NCBI GenBank assembly: GCA_035582835.1
Contig: JAYKAV010000922.1
Coordinates: 727,079-791,078 of the forward strand
Length of the DNA: 64,000 nucleotides
Direction of reading: 5' to 3'
From: Phoebastria nigripes
Taxonomy: Eukaryota; Chordata; Aves; Procellariiformes; Diomedeidae
Below the pieces are notes generated by a model, which was not told where the DNA came from, ran no database searches, and was given only the letters and a program-made list of their open reading frames with translations. Each line of letters starts with the position of its first letter. Within the stretch, counting starts at the first letter, position 1. Positions 26,154 through 38,079 of the stretch are shown piece by piece. Both the position numbers and the translations under genes were made by a program.

Positions 26154-29140
26154 GTGTACAACACACAGTTGTCTCAAATTTTTCTGTCCTAGAATAATTT
26201 TTCAAAAAAAAATCTGCTGTAGATCCTTCCCTGCCAGCACATGAACAATTATCTGTCAGCTGAAGAGGTTTTCTTTGCTTGACAGCCAGAACAAAGCATC
26301 TTGAACCAAGTGCCTGCTTACCTCTGGGGCAGGATTCGGGGCTTGCTGTTGTGTGAACTGTGAACGTGTTACTGAGCAGTGCGTATCTGGAAAGCCTTCA
26401 TCTGACTGGTAGGGCATGTCTGAGCCTTGGAGAAGACAGAGAAGGATTTGGATTGCTTTTCACACTAGGATTACCAGATGGTCAAGCCTGTGTACCCACA
26501 GCTATCAAATAGCAAAACTGAACTCCTTTAATAGCCTTTTTTTTTTTAAATTTAGAAAAGGTTAAGCAATGCCTTTTGGTTGGATAAACTGTAAAGAAGG
26601 TTTTGAAGTTTGTGGAATTAAAATAGAAAAGTCTGAATGGCTAACTAGTACCATGAATTGTCCAATGTGATCATATGTTGATAACAATGAGAGTCCCAAG
26701 GCCTTACATTTTGAGTTAAAGGAGGAATCAGGCTGACTGCAGTATTTTGCATCATCAGTTCATAGGACAATTCTCTATTTGCAAATACATATTGTTTTCC
26801 TTTTCTCCTCTCCTGGTCTTTTGTGCTGTCTCTTTTTCTCTCAGGCTCTAACCAGATTTCCCTTTTGCCAGGATTGTACTTCTTTTTGTAAAATAAGCGA
26901 AGGTGAATGGCTGAAATTAATGGCTTTCATAAACACGGACAGAGACAGGTTGAAGGAATATGAATTTACTTCTAGAGACGGGTTGCTTGGCAGCCTGGAG
27001 ATGACATTAGAGATGGTGGAATGCAATCTTTATAGCGTAATATTGCTTAAGGGTACTGCTTAGTGTATTGGGAACTTGGATGTGCAGCACAGAAGATATA
27101 GTGTTACTCTAGCAGGAGCTGGGCAAGGGTATCGGTGTTTAAGCCAGATCCCCAGCTTGTGTCAGTGTTAGCAGTGACAATTTACTCAGAGGCTTTGTTG
27201 TCCGTCTGCCTCATTACTTAATGAGGAGACGCTGAAAATGAAACTCGGACACAGAGATGGATTTTTAAAATGAAATTTTGCAAATGTGTTATCCTTTACC
27301 TTTAACATGATCGTGAGAAAAGCCCAGCTATCTGGCAGTTTGTTTGAACCTGTTCCTCAGTTTCCTACCCGACTCCATGAACAGGACGAGGACGTCCATG
27401 CAGTTTTTCTGCCTGTGCAGTTTCATATTTCTCTTTTTCCCCTCCCCAAGGCTCTACTAGTTGTGTCCTGGCTGCATGAGCACTTGTAGGAGTTGGGTCC
27501 TTCCAGTCTTAAATGCTGGACATCATTGACTGCAGACTGGACAACTTTCAGTCCTCTTCCTGCTTCTTCTTAATTTAATGTCAGGCCACCAAGGGGCTGC
27601 TGGTGAGTGAGAACATTAAACAGAAACCCCGCTCATGAGACACCGTGTCAGCCTTGCCTGGAGACATAAATTGCTTATCCCAAAGCCAATGAAACAGTCA
27701 GACCAACTGCATTTGGGAAATGCATTTCAGACTTTCTACCCATGGTAGGGCAGAGGCTGTGATTAAATGGCCATGGTATGATGTCTGGACTTCACAAGAA
27801 AGGTCCGGCCCTGGATGTATGTATGTGTATTAAGTGTTGAGAAGTGGAAGGATGAAATTAAATGAAATATCTGTCAGTATTTCATCCGTGCCCCCAGCTA
27901 GTTAGACCCTTAATCTCAGCTATTAAAGTAAGCAAACAGAAAGACCTTCATCTCTTTATTTGGGCTTAAATTTATAGGTGTATGTCATTCCCTCTCTTTC
28001 CGCAGGGAACAGACAGCCAGTGCACAAAACACACACCAAAGTCCGGCTGCCTCCTCAACATCCGTCTGCTTCCAGGGCCTCCCAGCTTTCTGCTTCAAGA
28101 TGGCACGAGCCAGGGGGTGACTTCTCAAACCTTTTGGCTTTCCGATCCCTACAAAACTTTTACAGAGTGATATAGCATGGGAGCTGCCAGCATTAACTTA
28201 TTGAGTGTCGGCATGGCAGGGAAGCGCTAACGGCGGGAGCGGGTGGGAGACTCTCCAGCAGAGTGCTGAGCTCTGCACTGCCAAGGAAACAGAGTGGGGC
28301 TACAGGGAATTAGGTACCAGTGCGGTCTGCTGTCAGGTGAAATATCTGCTTTTGCTGGCCAGAGTCAAATCATTGACTTTGGCAGCTATGAAGTCATTGG
28401 AGCTAATTTTCCGTTGCACTGAACCTTGCATAGATGTTTACCTAGCAGTGAACGGATGTTAAACCTTAAAGCTGGATGTAAAGCCACTTGGCCCTCACTC
28501 TACCCTGGTATAAATAATTACGCCTGATGTAAGGCAACAAAGATTTAAGACTGCTGATTCTTTTTTAAATACAAGAATAATAACCTGTTCAAGGCATGCT
28601 ATGACTCATGCTCAATGAAATCTCTGGTGCTGGCTATCTAGTAATTTAGAGCTAAATTTGATTTTACACCTGCACTTAAGGAAACGTGGTAAAATTGCCA
28701 GTGATTAAGTGGATTCAAAAGGCACGATGAAAACCTTATTGTAGACCTTCGTCATCTGTTTCCCTTGGGTTTGGCTTGCTCCTTTGGAAAGAATAAAATG
28801 ACAGACTGGGCTTGGTTTAGCATTAAAGAACAGCTTGCATGGTTTCCCAGACCAGAGCATTGATGTCAGCCTTTCATTTGTTTCTCTAGCAGGACATAGA
28901 CAATGCCTTCACAGCAACCAATACAGAGGTCATCTCCATGGGTTGTTTTACTTTCCAAAATATCATTATATTTTTGCACCACCAATCTTTGAAGGAGGCA
29001 AACTTCCATTTTAGCATGTCTTTTTGTCTAGCCTGTCTGAAGGACTGTGTTTTCCATTTTATAAATATATGTTACAATTGCTGATAGGGCCACATTTAAT
29101 AAAATTTAACCATCTTCAGTCTTCTATTCTACCAAAATGC

Positions 29141-29169
29141 GGTGAGAGCTTTTGTTAAAAGCTCTCATC
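29141..29169. repeat. Strong short inverted repeat (hairpin)
   Basis: TGAGAGCTTTT (29143-29153) and AAAAGCTCTCA (29157-29167) are exact reverse complements with a 3-nt loop. The stem extends by one G-U and one G-C pair to 29141 and 29169. It is too short for a typical pre-miRNA, and I see no T-run that would suggest a polymerase III unit. Confidence 0.8.
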
Positions 29170-32100
29170 TTTGTTAAGGGCAATTCAGCCTGAGGTTCAG
29201 GGAGACCCCAGGTTTTGGTTTTGAGTGTTTTTATTAAAGAGGCCTTGATCATATCAGATTTTATCAGTCTTAGTGAGTAGAGCTTTCTGAGTGAGTGGTA
29301 ATGGCATTTTCCATCACATGTCAATCAATGTCATCAAATGCAGCTCTGAAACTTATCATGATAGACAACTCAGTTATTATTGTGGACCTTGATTTTAACC
29401 CTTAGGACTTAAACTCAGACTGCTGTAATATTGCTCTTTCCCACATTGCTACAGACTGTGTAACAGCTGTGTATCTCTTACTGCCAGTTTCTGTTGTATT
29501 AGCATCACCTACATCTAAACCTGTATCATCACGGTATTTTTTCCATTCCTATTTTAGCAGAACTGTTGAAAGAAAACCTATTGCAAGAGCGAGCAATTCT
29601 TCCTGATTCCATTTCCAGCCCAAACAACTGTATTATTTCATTTGTAGCTCAGAGTGCTGCGTGTTGACTGATGTTCAGGTTCTGAAAGAATTTATTTAGA
29701 TGATCTGGAATTTTGGTGCCTTCATGTCTCATCAATATTTTGCAATCTACTGCATTGGTGATATCACAGTTTGGCGTGTTGATGTTTTTTGGGTGAGTTC
29801 TTGTAAATACTGAGAGTGAAAAAAAATCTCTTTGCATTCTCTCTTGCAGTGATCCTCTAATTCTGCCCTCTATTGACATATTCCTGCTTATTGTCTCCCA
29901 TTATATCTCTTGATCAGGATACTGGTGTTCCTCTTGTGCAGTCTCATTGTGATGTCTTCTTAATGTAAGTATTTGTACTCCAATTAGTTGCTTCTTCATA
30001 CATTCTCATCTGCTACTGTCTATAGGTCATCACTTTGTTCCAAACCATTCGTATCTGCAATGTTTCAGTGGGGAGGAGAGGGGCATGACAGTGTATGTTT
30101 TTGTCTTGTTTTCTACTTCTGTGGTCATAGCTTTTGGGACTGGTTGGTTATTTATGTACTGTGTTCACCACTGATTTTTGAGATTGTACCACTTTTTGAA
30201 AAAAATATAGTTTACACCTGGTATTTTCTTCACTAGGATGCGAGCTGCGGGTATTCCATCTTGGCAGGATTTGGGGATCTTTGACTCCAGAAGAGTGATA
30301 GCTGGGGAAGTCAAAGTCCCAGTGTGTCTGTTCAGTTAGATCTTTGATCTTTCGGTGTCAGTCTGACAGTAACAGTTTTGCCGCTTTCCTTAGTTAATGC
30401 CATTAGATTGCTTGTTTGTGACTGAATCTCTCTGAGAGGGTTTGCAAGGGTAGCTTTTAGGTCAGTGGACTGAAAATCTGGTTGCTATAAGCTGCTGCTG
30501 AATTTTTGGTTCGGGGCAGACCTCCTTCTTTTAAAGCATACTTGGCTTGAAAGTCATCTTACAATTACATCTGTCTTATGCTTTTTACCTTTCACTAGCT
30601 CTTTGTAGCAATGGGAGCTGTCGGGAGTTCAGATTGCAACACCTTGTTCTGAAACTATTTTCAGTAGTGCTTTTTGGTCTAAATAACACTCATCATGAGA
30701 CAAATATTCATAATGCTATTCCAGCAATGAATTCAACTTCTTAGACCTCCTAATTTTATACTTAAGGTGTAGGATGTGGTAAAGATTAAAGGTCCATATT
30801 CATTTTGTATGCACTTACTGAGACTGCAAATCATTGCTGTTATTCACATACAAATAATAGTGCACTGCTCACACAAAAGTGCTGAAAATAGGGGTGTAAG
30901 GAGACCATTAGAAGAGGTGTACTGGATGCAGTTTTGCTCTCAGTTAAGTCCTTGGAAGCTCATCAAAATTACAGAGGTACCATGGGTTTAAATGAAAGCA
31001 CAGCTTGACCGACTGTGCGGAATTACTGTCACTCCTTTTAATTTATTAGTCTCTCATACATGAGTTCAGCTCTGATATAGGGGAAGAAGAGAGGGGAAGG
31101 GCTGCTCAACTGCATGGCCACTCCAGACCTAACAGTGTGCGGGGCAGCTACTGGCTTCTTGTCCTCTTCTTCATAGTAAATCTGCCTTGAACTTTGTCTA
31201 GAGTGATTTCTCTGTGCTGAAATGGACATGCCTAAGGTTGTGAAGGCATTTGTATTTGTGCATAGAAGTCCTACAGAATTCAGTAGGACCTCGGGATTAC
31301 CTCTGACTCTCATCTCAGGTAGAGGGGTTTCACCCTCTCATCGATAGCTTTCTCAGCCTACCTGGACCTGCTTGCAGCTCCCTTTGCATCTGAATTCAGG
31401 AAGAGAGAGTACAGGCATAGCATCACACCCCCTGTGGTGCTTGCAAATTTATGCCTCTCTGATAAATTGCAATTGTTAGGGGGAACGATTAGGGACTAGA
31501 GCAGATCTTCTGAAGGAACTCCCTCCTGCAGTCGGGAGAGGGACAAAGAAATGCTATTCCTCCTTTCTGTTATCTGGTAAGAAGAAATAGAGGCACTACT
31601 GAATGAAATTAAATTAGTGAAATGATGAGCCTGGCATTGCTTTGCAGTTTTACCTATCGCAGTGCAACATCTGTGCGTGATAACTCTGAGCAGCAGTGAC
31701 ACAGAATCATCAACAAATACTGTGATGTAATAAAAGGACATTTTGGTGTAATTATGTAGTAATAGCACCTCTGCCCATCGAAATGGTCACTCTCCCAGCC
31801 GTTACGGCGAACTTAAAAAATCATGCAGTACATTTGCTTTTGGACAGATAAACAAAATCAATCAAAGTATGTATTATAGCTGTATGTTTACTATAAATGT
31901 GAACTAGTTTTATTTCTAAGCAGAAAACTACACATGTAACAGTCTCAATATACTCAAAACCTATCGACATAAGCTACAGTAAGTTTATTGCAGCAATTTG
32001 CCAATGGAGCTCAGTGAAGCAATGTAAATGAGTAATGTTGCCGTTACAGTATTCATTCCTATATAGATTTTAATTTCTACATGAGTTCTCTTTGTCTCTG

Positions 32101-32784
32101 AGTGGAACTGTATCTACATAGTATTTTGTCAATGTAAAATCCACAGTATCTACGATATCAACAGCTTAGTGGATTGCACTTCAAATATGATTGGAGACAA
32201 TTCATTTCTTCTGACCATTAGAACATAAAAATTTACAAGTCAGAACTGTTGTGCCCTTTTCCCTTCAATCTGTTTGTGCACTTTGATGCCATTTCTTAAA
32301 ATGTATCAGCAAATGTAAAGCTGTTTCTATGATGCCAAAAGAGTATTACAGTGAAAATCTTTATGAAGAATAAAATTCAAGCACTGAACAGCAAAATATA
32401 AAAAGTAACCAAGATGATGAATGTTCTTTGCAGTCTATACAGTCTATTCAATAAATGCTTAGGATGAACTCAGTGACTGTGCCTCCCCTTTCTTGTCCTA
32501 CCTCAAAGTCTATGCTGAGAGTCTACTTACACCAACCCACAACTGTGAACGTTAAATGTATGTGGGTCAGCAATCATACCCATACATGTGCTGTAGCTCC
32601 AAGCTCCTGTCCAGTATACCTTCAAATTCTGGATCTAAACCAGATATACTCATTGCTAGTTTGTTGACTGCTTTGGGAATCAAAGTAGAGCATGAGTAAT
32701 TGTAAGGAAAGTTTGATTCTGAATGGTGAGTCCTTACAAACCTCCAGGGATAAAATAAAGGGATAAAGGAAATATCTGTTTCAA

Positions 32785-32888
32785 AGATAGAGGAAGCAAA
32801 ATGGTAGCTTTCACTTCCCTAAAGTCACAGAGCAAGCAACTGCTTGAACCAAGACTAGAAGCCTGGGGTTCATGACTCCAATGCTGAG
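32785..32888 (-). repeat. MIR-like SINE relic
   Basis: Read on the plus strand the order is CTTCCCTAAAGTCACAGAGC, then CTTGAACCAAGACTAGAAGC, then GGGGTTCATGACTCCAATGC. This follows the antisense layout of MIR core-SINEs: the region complementary to the conserved core, a 'gaacc...' segment over the B-box side, then 'tgactcca'. It is old and degenerate, and assignment to a specific MIR subfamily is not possible by eye. Confidence 0.6.
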
Positions 32889-35800
32889 TTTAAATTATGC
32901 CTAAGTAACATGAGCTCGTGGGAGTCATTAATCACTTGCTTTTCTTTCCCCCCACTTTAGAACCCTAGAATATTTTGAAAATAAAATAAGAATCATATTC
33001 AGCAGGATAATGAATTATATTGGGATTGCACAGCAATTAAAGAACCGCAAGTAAGATTTTGCATTGCAACAATGTTTAATGAACTGTGAAAGATCGAGGA
33101 AGTACAGACAGATATCTGAAAGGCGACACAGTCTTTTTTGGGGCATAGTAGTAACGAAAGCACATAGGAAAGTGAACTCTATTAACCACCTTGGTGAAAA
33201 CTATTGCTGAACAAGTTATTTTTGTGAATAATGACCTTGTTGTGTTGGTCATCATGGTTGTCATGGTTTGGTTCAATTTTGAAAACTTAGTGTGACCACA
33301 GGTCATGCCCAGTAGATCTGCTGGGCTTGCCCTGTGCATCCCACTTTTAACTCACAAGGGTTTCCTGCATTTTCTCCTAACTTTTCTTTACCCTCTTGCT
33401 CATCTTTGAGTTTCCTTTTTGTAAGGATGGTTGATTTTCTGTCTCAAGAAAAAGTAGACAGTCACTGGCTAGGCTCCTTTTCATTATAATTTATGTGAAT
33501 CTGAGTTTACACTGGGTGTAATCACTGATGAATATTCATGTAATCTAGTATCTTTGAGGAATTGTTATCCTGTTTAATCATGCTTTAAAGCTTGTGATCC
33601 TCTTTTCTGTTGATAATGCTTCTTAGCATATTGCCTGTTGCGGAGAGACTGAGCCACTCAAAGATGCTGAGCTTATTTGGTGATATGGGACAGCGTGCAG
33701 AAGTGGGATATGTTTTCATCTCTTTTGAGAGCGGAGGCCAGTAAGATGCCTGGCATTGTCTCTGGGAAGCTGATAAGATCAAATACTCCCTGATGCTGGG
33801 AAAGCAAAATAAGCAGCATACCATGTTTTTTCTCTGCTATTAGAGAGCGAGACTCATTCACTTTTCAAGGGAATGTCACCTTCAGCAGCCACTTTCCTTG
33901 TCACTCAAGTCACTCCCCAAAAGCAGGAGTCCGGCCGTTCTCCAATTTCAAGAATTAATCTTTTGTGTAAGGGGGAATTAAGGAAGCAGTACTGAAAGAG
34001 CTTGCACCAAATTGTGTCTCGCTCAGCCTAGTTGTGCTGAATACACAAGAGCCTCTGTGCCCCTTACATCCAATTGCTCTCCAAGTGGTAATGAAACTAA
34101 TTGCAGTCTCTGGTTGCAGCCTCTGGAAGTTTCTCCGTCTCTGTGTGCACACGGTGGCATTAAGACACGCAAACCAGAGACGGGGTTTAGATTCTCATTT
34201 TACAGACCTGAACATGATGACTGAATATCTATACTTTGGTACAACACTGTCACCTGTTGCACTTAGTGGGGCAAAATGTATTCTATAGTAATGTTTTTGG
34301 AGTTAAAACAGAAATAAACACATCACCGTAAGGATTTTCAGTGTTTCTTCATGTCCTCCGAAACAATATTTTTTCTTGTTCGTTTAGGTGTTCTCTCTGA
34401 TTTTTTCAGTCATCTTCTTCTCAGAGGGCTCAGGACTGTAAAATGACTCTTATATGGGCAAATACAGGTTGCTTGAAGACACTTGTTTTGTATGTCCTCG
34501 GGAATATTGCAAGCGTAGGTACAGAAACACAGTTCCAACTTTACTTAACTGATGTCTACAATTCAGTATCTTGAGGAAAAAAATTTCTGATGCTACCTTG
34601 GTTATGTTCTCATGGTACCCTTGTGTAATTTCTATTCTTGCGGGCTCACTGTTTACATGTAAGCATCTTTTCTACAGCTGTATCACAGCACCTGTTTTGT
34701 TTGTTATGCAATATACCACTGGCGGGTACAGTTAACTTTTGGGGCAAAATAGTTCTCCTTCAATTTGTCTTCCCAATAGCAGCTGTGCACAAAAATATAT
34801 TACAGGAGTATTTCTTAAAACCGATAAAACAAGGCAATAGAACGTTCCTATCTGTGACTGTCGATTACTTTTAAATCAGTCAGTGTTTTGTGTAGACGCT
34901 TAATCAATGACCATTTGGAGATGAGGTAGTCCAGCGTATTTATTCCCCAGGCTTTGTACAAAGTCCAGACAAAGGGTGTTCTTTTAGGTCACAGGAACAT
35001 TGCAGGGGTGATGTGGGAGAGCATGCCAGCGCTGCAGGGAGTGTAACAGGAGGGGGCATGTACGTCCAGCTCCAGCCTTCCTTTGGGTACATTCGATTTC
35101 TTTGGTAAACAAAATAGAAGTTTCTTCTACTTGTGCTTCTGTTATTTTGAGCTTTGGTTAAAACTGAAGTTTTTACTGTGCCATAAATACAGTCTATATA
35201 ATTATTTCTTTTTTAGAGCCCTTAAAGGAGCTACAGTATTTTTTCTCAAAAAAACCCCTATGCTTTACTAAATTGGTAAAAATGAGAATTTTTTAACATT
35301 ATTTTTAAGCATCAATATTTTTGAGGGTTAAGGAAAAGTTATTGCCTTCACAGTTAACGCTTACCTGTATTCATCTGTCATCTTTTCATGAGGATTATTT
35401 TTGCTTCATAGCTATCTGTTAAGAGAGTCTGGAAAGGTTGATGACTGTGATGTGTACTGGATGTTTACAAGACTGACAATGTTTTTTTCCTCTCCTTTAC
35501 AAACTGACCTATCTTAGTCTTCTGAACATTTTCAGGCTAGATTTTGCCATCTTTCTTAGTATCCACATGGATTTTGTTAGTTTGNTTTTGTTGTATCAGT
35601 AATCAGATTTTGTAAAAATAATATTATTTGATTTGTCTTTAAATGTAAATGTGGCTTTATGGTATGGGAATGGGGAGAGAAGACCAATCAGCAGCATGAA
35701 CTTGTGTTCATGGAGTAAGGCTGTGCTGAACATTCCTGCTCTCCAGTTCTGCTTGGGAGATAATCAAATAAATCATAACAACGACAGCTCCCTACTTTGC

Positions 35801-36439
35801 AGTATGATATGTAGGAACCAAGAAGAAATAATGACTTCATCTCTAATAGTTTTATCCTGGTATAGAATAAAATTAGATTCCCCACTGTAATGGTATAAAA
35901 CTATAGAAGACCAAGGAGTATTTTCCATTCCTAACTCTTCGCTCAACTTTTTCTATTCAGCCATTAAGCTCTCAACAAGATGTCTGAGTAAGTCTGTCCC
36001 ACAGTAATTTGGTAGCCACAAAGGCACCTCGGTTTCCAAACAAACTAGAAGAGTAGTAGTTTTAAAAGATTGGCATTCAAGTCTATTGAAAGATGCTCTG
36101 GCTGTCTTTATGTAGTATGNGATGCTCATCACTTTATTACTCAAGTGTACAAAGAGTTGAGACTTGGGTGCTGACCAGACAAGAAAAAAATGTTGCTATC
36201 AGTTCCATTTNAAAATCATTCTGCTTGATGTAAAATCTATAGAATTGGTGATGCCAAATATTGATCTCTTTTCGTCCCGTATTTCCAAGAGATTCGTGCC
36301 TTCTTCTATTGCACTTAATCTTTTTTTAAGCAGATGCAGTATTTGAAACAAAATTTAACTGAATGCTGAGACTTTTTTTCTTTTACCCCTCTGCAGTAAT
36401 TGCATGAGAAGTGAATAATTAGTCAGACTGATCACAGGA
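32889..36439. other. AT-rich non-coding DNA, no gene recognised
   Basis: Nothing identifiable was seen beyond short unremarkable open frames (none above about 90 codons). Local T-rich and A-rich runs occur. Single N bases are at 35585, 36120 and 36211. Confidence 0.55.
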
Positions 36440-36525
36440 CACAGAGCCAGGAGTTTCCTGAATCCCTGCTCTATTGTCATACACTTGCCTTGGGAAGTCA
36501 TTTAATTTCTCTGCTTACAGTGGAA
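36440..36525 (+). repeat. MIR-like SINE relic
   Basis: The order CACAGAGCCAGGAGTTTCCTG, CCCTGCTCTATTG, CTTGCCTTGGGAAGTCATTT, AATTTCTCTGC reproduces the sense-strand core of MIR: 'agccaggactcctg', 'ctctgcc', 'ccttgggcaagtca', 'cctctctg'. The B-box half is degraded. It is a dead relic. Confidence 0.65.
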
Positions 36526-36817
36526 AGCTAATTTATCAGGAGTATAACACAACTGATGTTAGCAGAGGACTGGGAAGATATACCCTGTTNTGCTCAAGCA
36601 TGTATCCTATGGTCATATTCATTAGGTCCTTTTCTAGATTCTGGGTTTCATAGCCATCCCTGAGCCTTTCTATTTCTTGCCATGATCTCCCTTGACCAGA
36701 CATTGTTTTTTCTCTCAAGCTTGGGGCTCCACATTTCTTCTTCCTGATGTTGTGTCATGACTGAGTTCTTCCTTCTCAATAGCTAGGGAGACTACACTTA
36801 CATTCTCTTTCTGACCT

Positions 36818-36863
36818 AGGATTTGCTTTTGCTTACCCCTAGGATTTGCTTTTGCTTACCCCT
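36818..36863. repeat. Perfect 23-bp tandem duplication
   Basis: The 23-bp unit beginning AGGATTTGCTTTTGCTTACC is present twice without mismatch (36818-36840 and 36841-36863). The exact identity implies a recent duplication or an assembly slip. Confidence 0.9.
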
Positions 36864-36950
36864 TGCCTTGCTTGCCCCAGGAGAATCCTGCTCTCATTCT
36901 CCCAAAGATCTGGAGTCCCTGGTCTCCACAGCTAGTCATTATCTGTTCAT

Positions 36951-36955
36951 CATTC
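36951..36955. repeat. Target site duplication, left copy (LTR B)
   Basis: CATTC precedes the LTR and is repeated exactly at 38075-38079. Confidence 0.88.
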
Positions 36956-38074
36956 TGTGGTGGGTTGACCTTGGCTGGCCCCCAGGTGCCACCAAGCCGG
37001 TCTATCACTCCCCCTCCATCAACAGGACAGGGGGAGAAAATATGATGAAAGGCTCATGGNTTGAGATAAGGACAGGGAGATCACTCAACAATTACCTTCA
37101 CAGGCAAAACAGACTCGACTTGGGGAAATTAATTTAATTTATTGCCAACTAATAATAGAGTAGGATAATGAGAAATAAGAACAAATCTAAATGCACTTTC
37201 CCCCCAACCCTCCCTTCTTTCAAGGCTCAATTTCACTCCCAACTTCTCTACCTCCTCCCCCCAAGCGGCGCAGGGGGANGGGGAATGGCGGATGCAGTCA
37301 GTTCATCACACGTTGTCTCTGCTGCTCCCTCCTCCTCACGCTGTTCCCCTGCTCCTGCATGGGGTCCCACCCACGGGAGACAGTCCTGCATGAACTTCTC
37401 CGATGTGAGTCCTTCCCACAGGCTGCAGTTCTTCATGAACTGCTCCAGCATGGGTCCTCTCCACAGGGTGCAGTCCTTCAGGAACAGACTGCTCCAGCGT
37501 GGATCCCCCACGGGGTCACAAGTCCTGCCAGGAGCCTGCTCCAGCGGGGGCTCCTCTCCCCAGGGGTCCACAGGTCCTGCCAGGAGCCTGCTCCAGCGCG
37601 GGCTTCCTACGGGGTCACAGCCTCCTTCAGGCATCCACCTGCTCCGGCGTGGGGTCCTTCACGGGCTGCAGGTGGATATCTGCTCCACCATGGATCTCCA
37701 TGGGCTGCAGGAGGACAGCCTGCCTCACCATGGTCTTCACCACGGGCTGCAGGGGAATGTCTGCTCCGGCGCCTGGAGCACCTCCTCCCCCTCCTTCTTC
37801 ACTGACCTTGGTGCCTGCAGAGTTGTTTCTCTCACATATTCTCANTACTCTCTCCAGCTGCTGTTGCGCAGGNTTTTTTTCCCCCTTCTTAAATATGTTA
37901 TCCCAGAGGCGCTACCACCATTGTTGATTGACTCGGCCTTGGCCAGTGGTGGGTCCATCTTGCAGCCGGTTGGAACTGGCTCTGTCAGACATGGGGGCAG
38001 CTTCTAGCAGCTTCTCACAGAAGCCACCCCTGTAGCCCCTCACTACCAAAACTTTGTCACGTAAGCCCAATACA
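36956..38074 (-). mobile_element. Solo LTR B, same ERVL-like family as LTR A
   Basis: The element runs from TGTGGTGGGTTGACC to GCCCAATACA, with perfect 5-bp target duplications. It is highly similar to 23348-24448 across its whole length. On the minus strand it has a TATTTAA-type TATA box (about 37886-37896) and an AATAAA signal (complement of 37138-37143), so U3 is short (about 180 bp) and the TATA-to-polyA interval unusually long (about 740 bp). That interval contains 45-48 bp tandem repeats with anchors near 37350, 37395 and 37440. No internal retroviral genes adjoin it. Because A and B each have their own target duplication, they are independent insertions and not the two ends of one 14-kb provirus. 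Confidence 0.9.
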
Positions 38075-38079
38075 CATTC
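38075..38079. repeat. Target site duplication, right copy (LTR B)
   Basis: CATTC, identical to 36951-36955. Confidence 0.88.

Larger units (their letters stand above)
24454..32784. other. AT-rich non-coding DNA, no gene recognised
   Basis: No gene or classifiable transposon was recognised. The stretch includes a G-rich tract (26131-26153), a long perfect hairpin (29141-29169) and a 3' splice-site-like sequence ending at 28005. A T-rich tract with an N lies at about 24779-24793. The longest open frame (130 codons, 25142-25534 plus) has no recognisable domain. Confidence 0.55.

Noticed and set aside
37168..38007. A 279-codon plus-strand open frame
   Set aside because: It is antisense to LTR B. 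The 45-48 bp repeats keep several frames open, so its length is no evidence of a gene.
23348..38074. LTRs A and B as the two ends of one provirus
   Set aside because: Each has its own distinct target duplication (GCTCT and CATTC), and the 12.5 kb between them shows no gag, pol or env.
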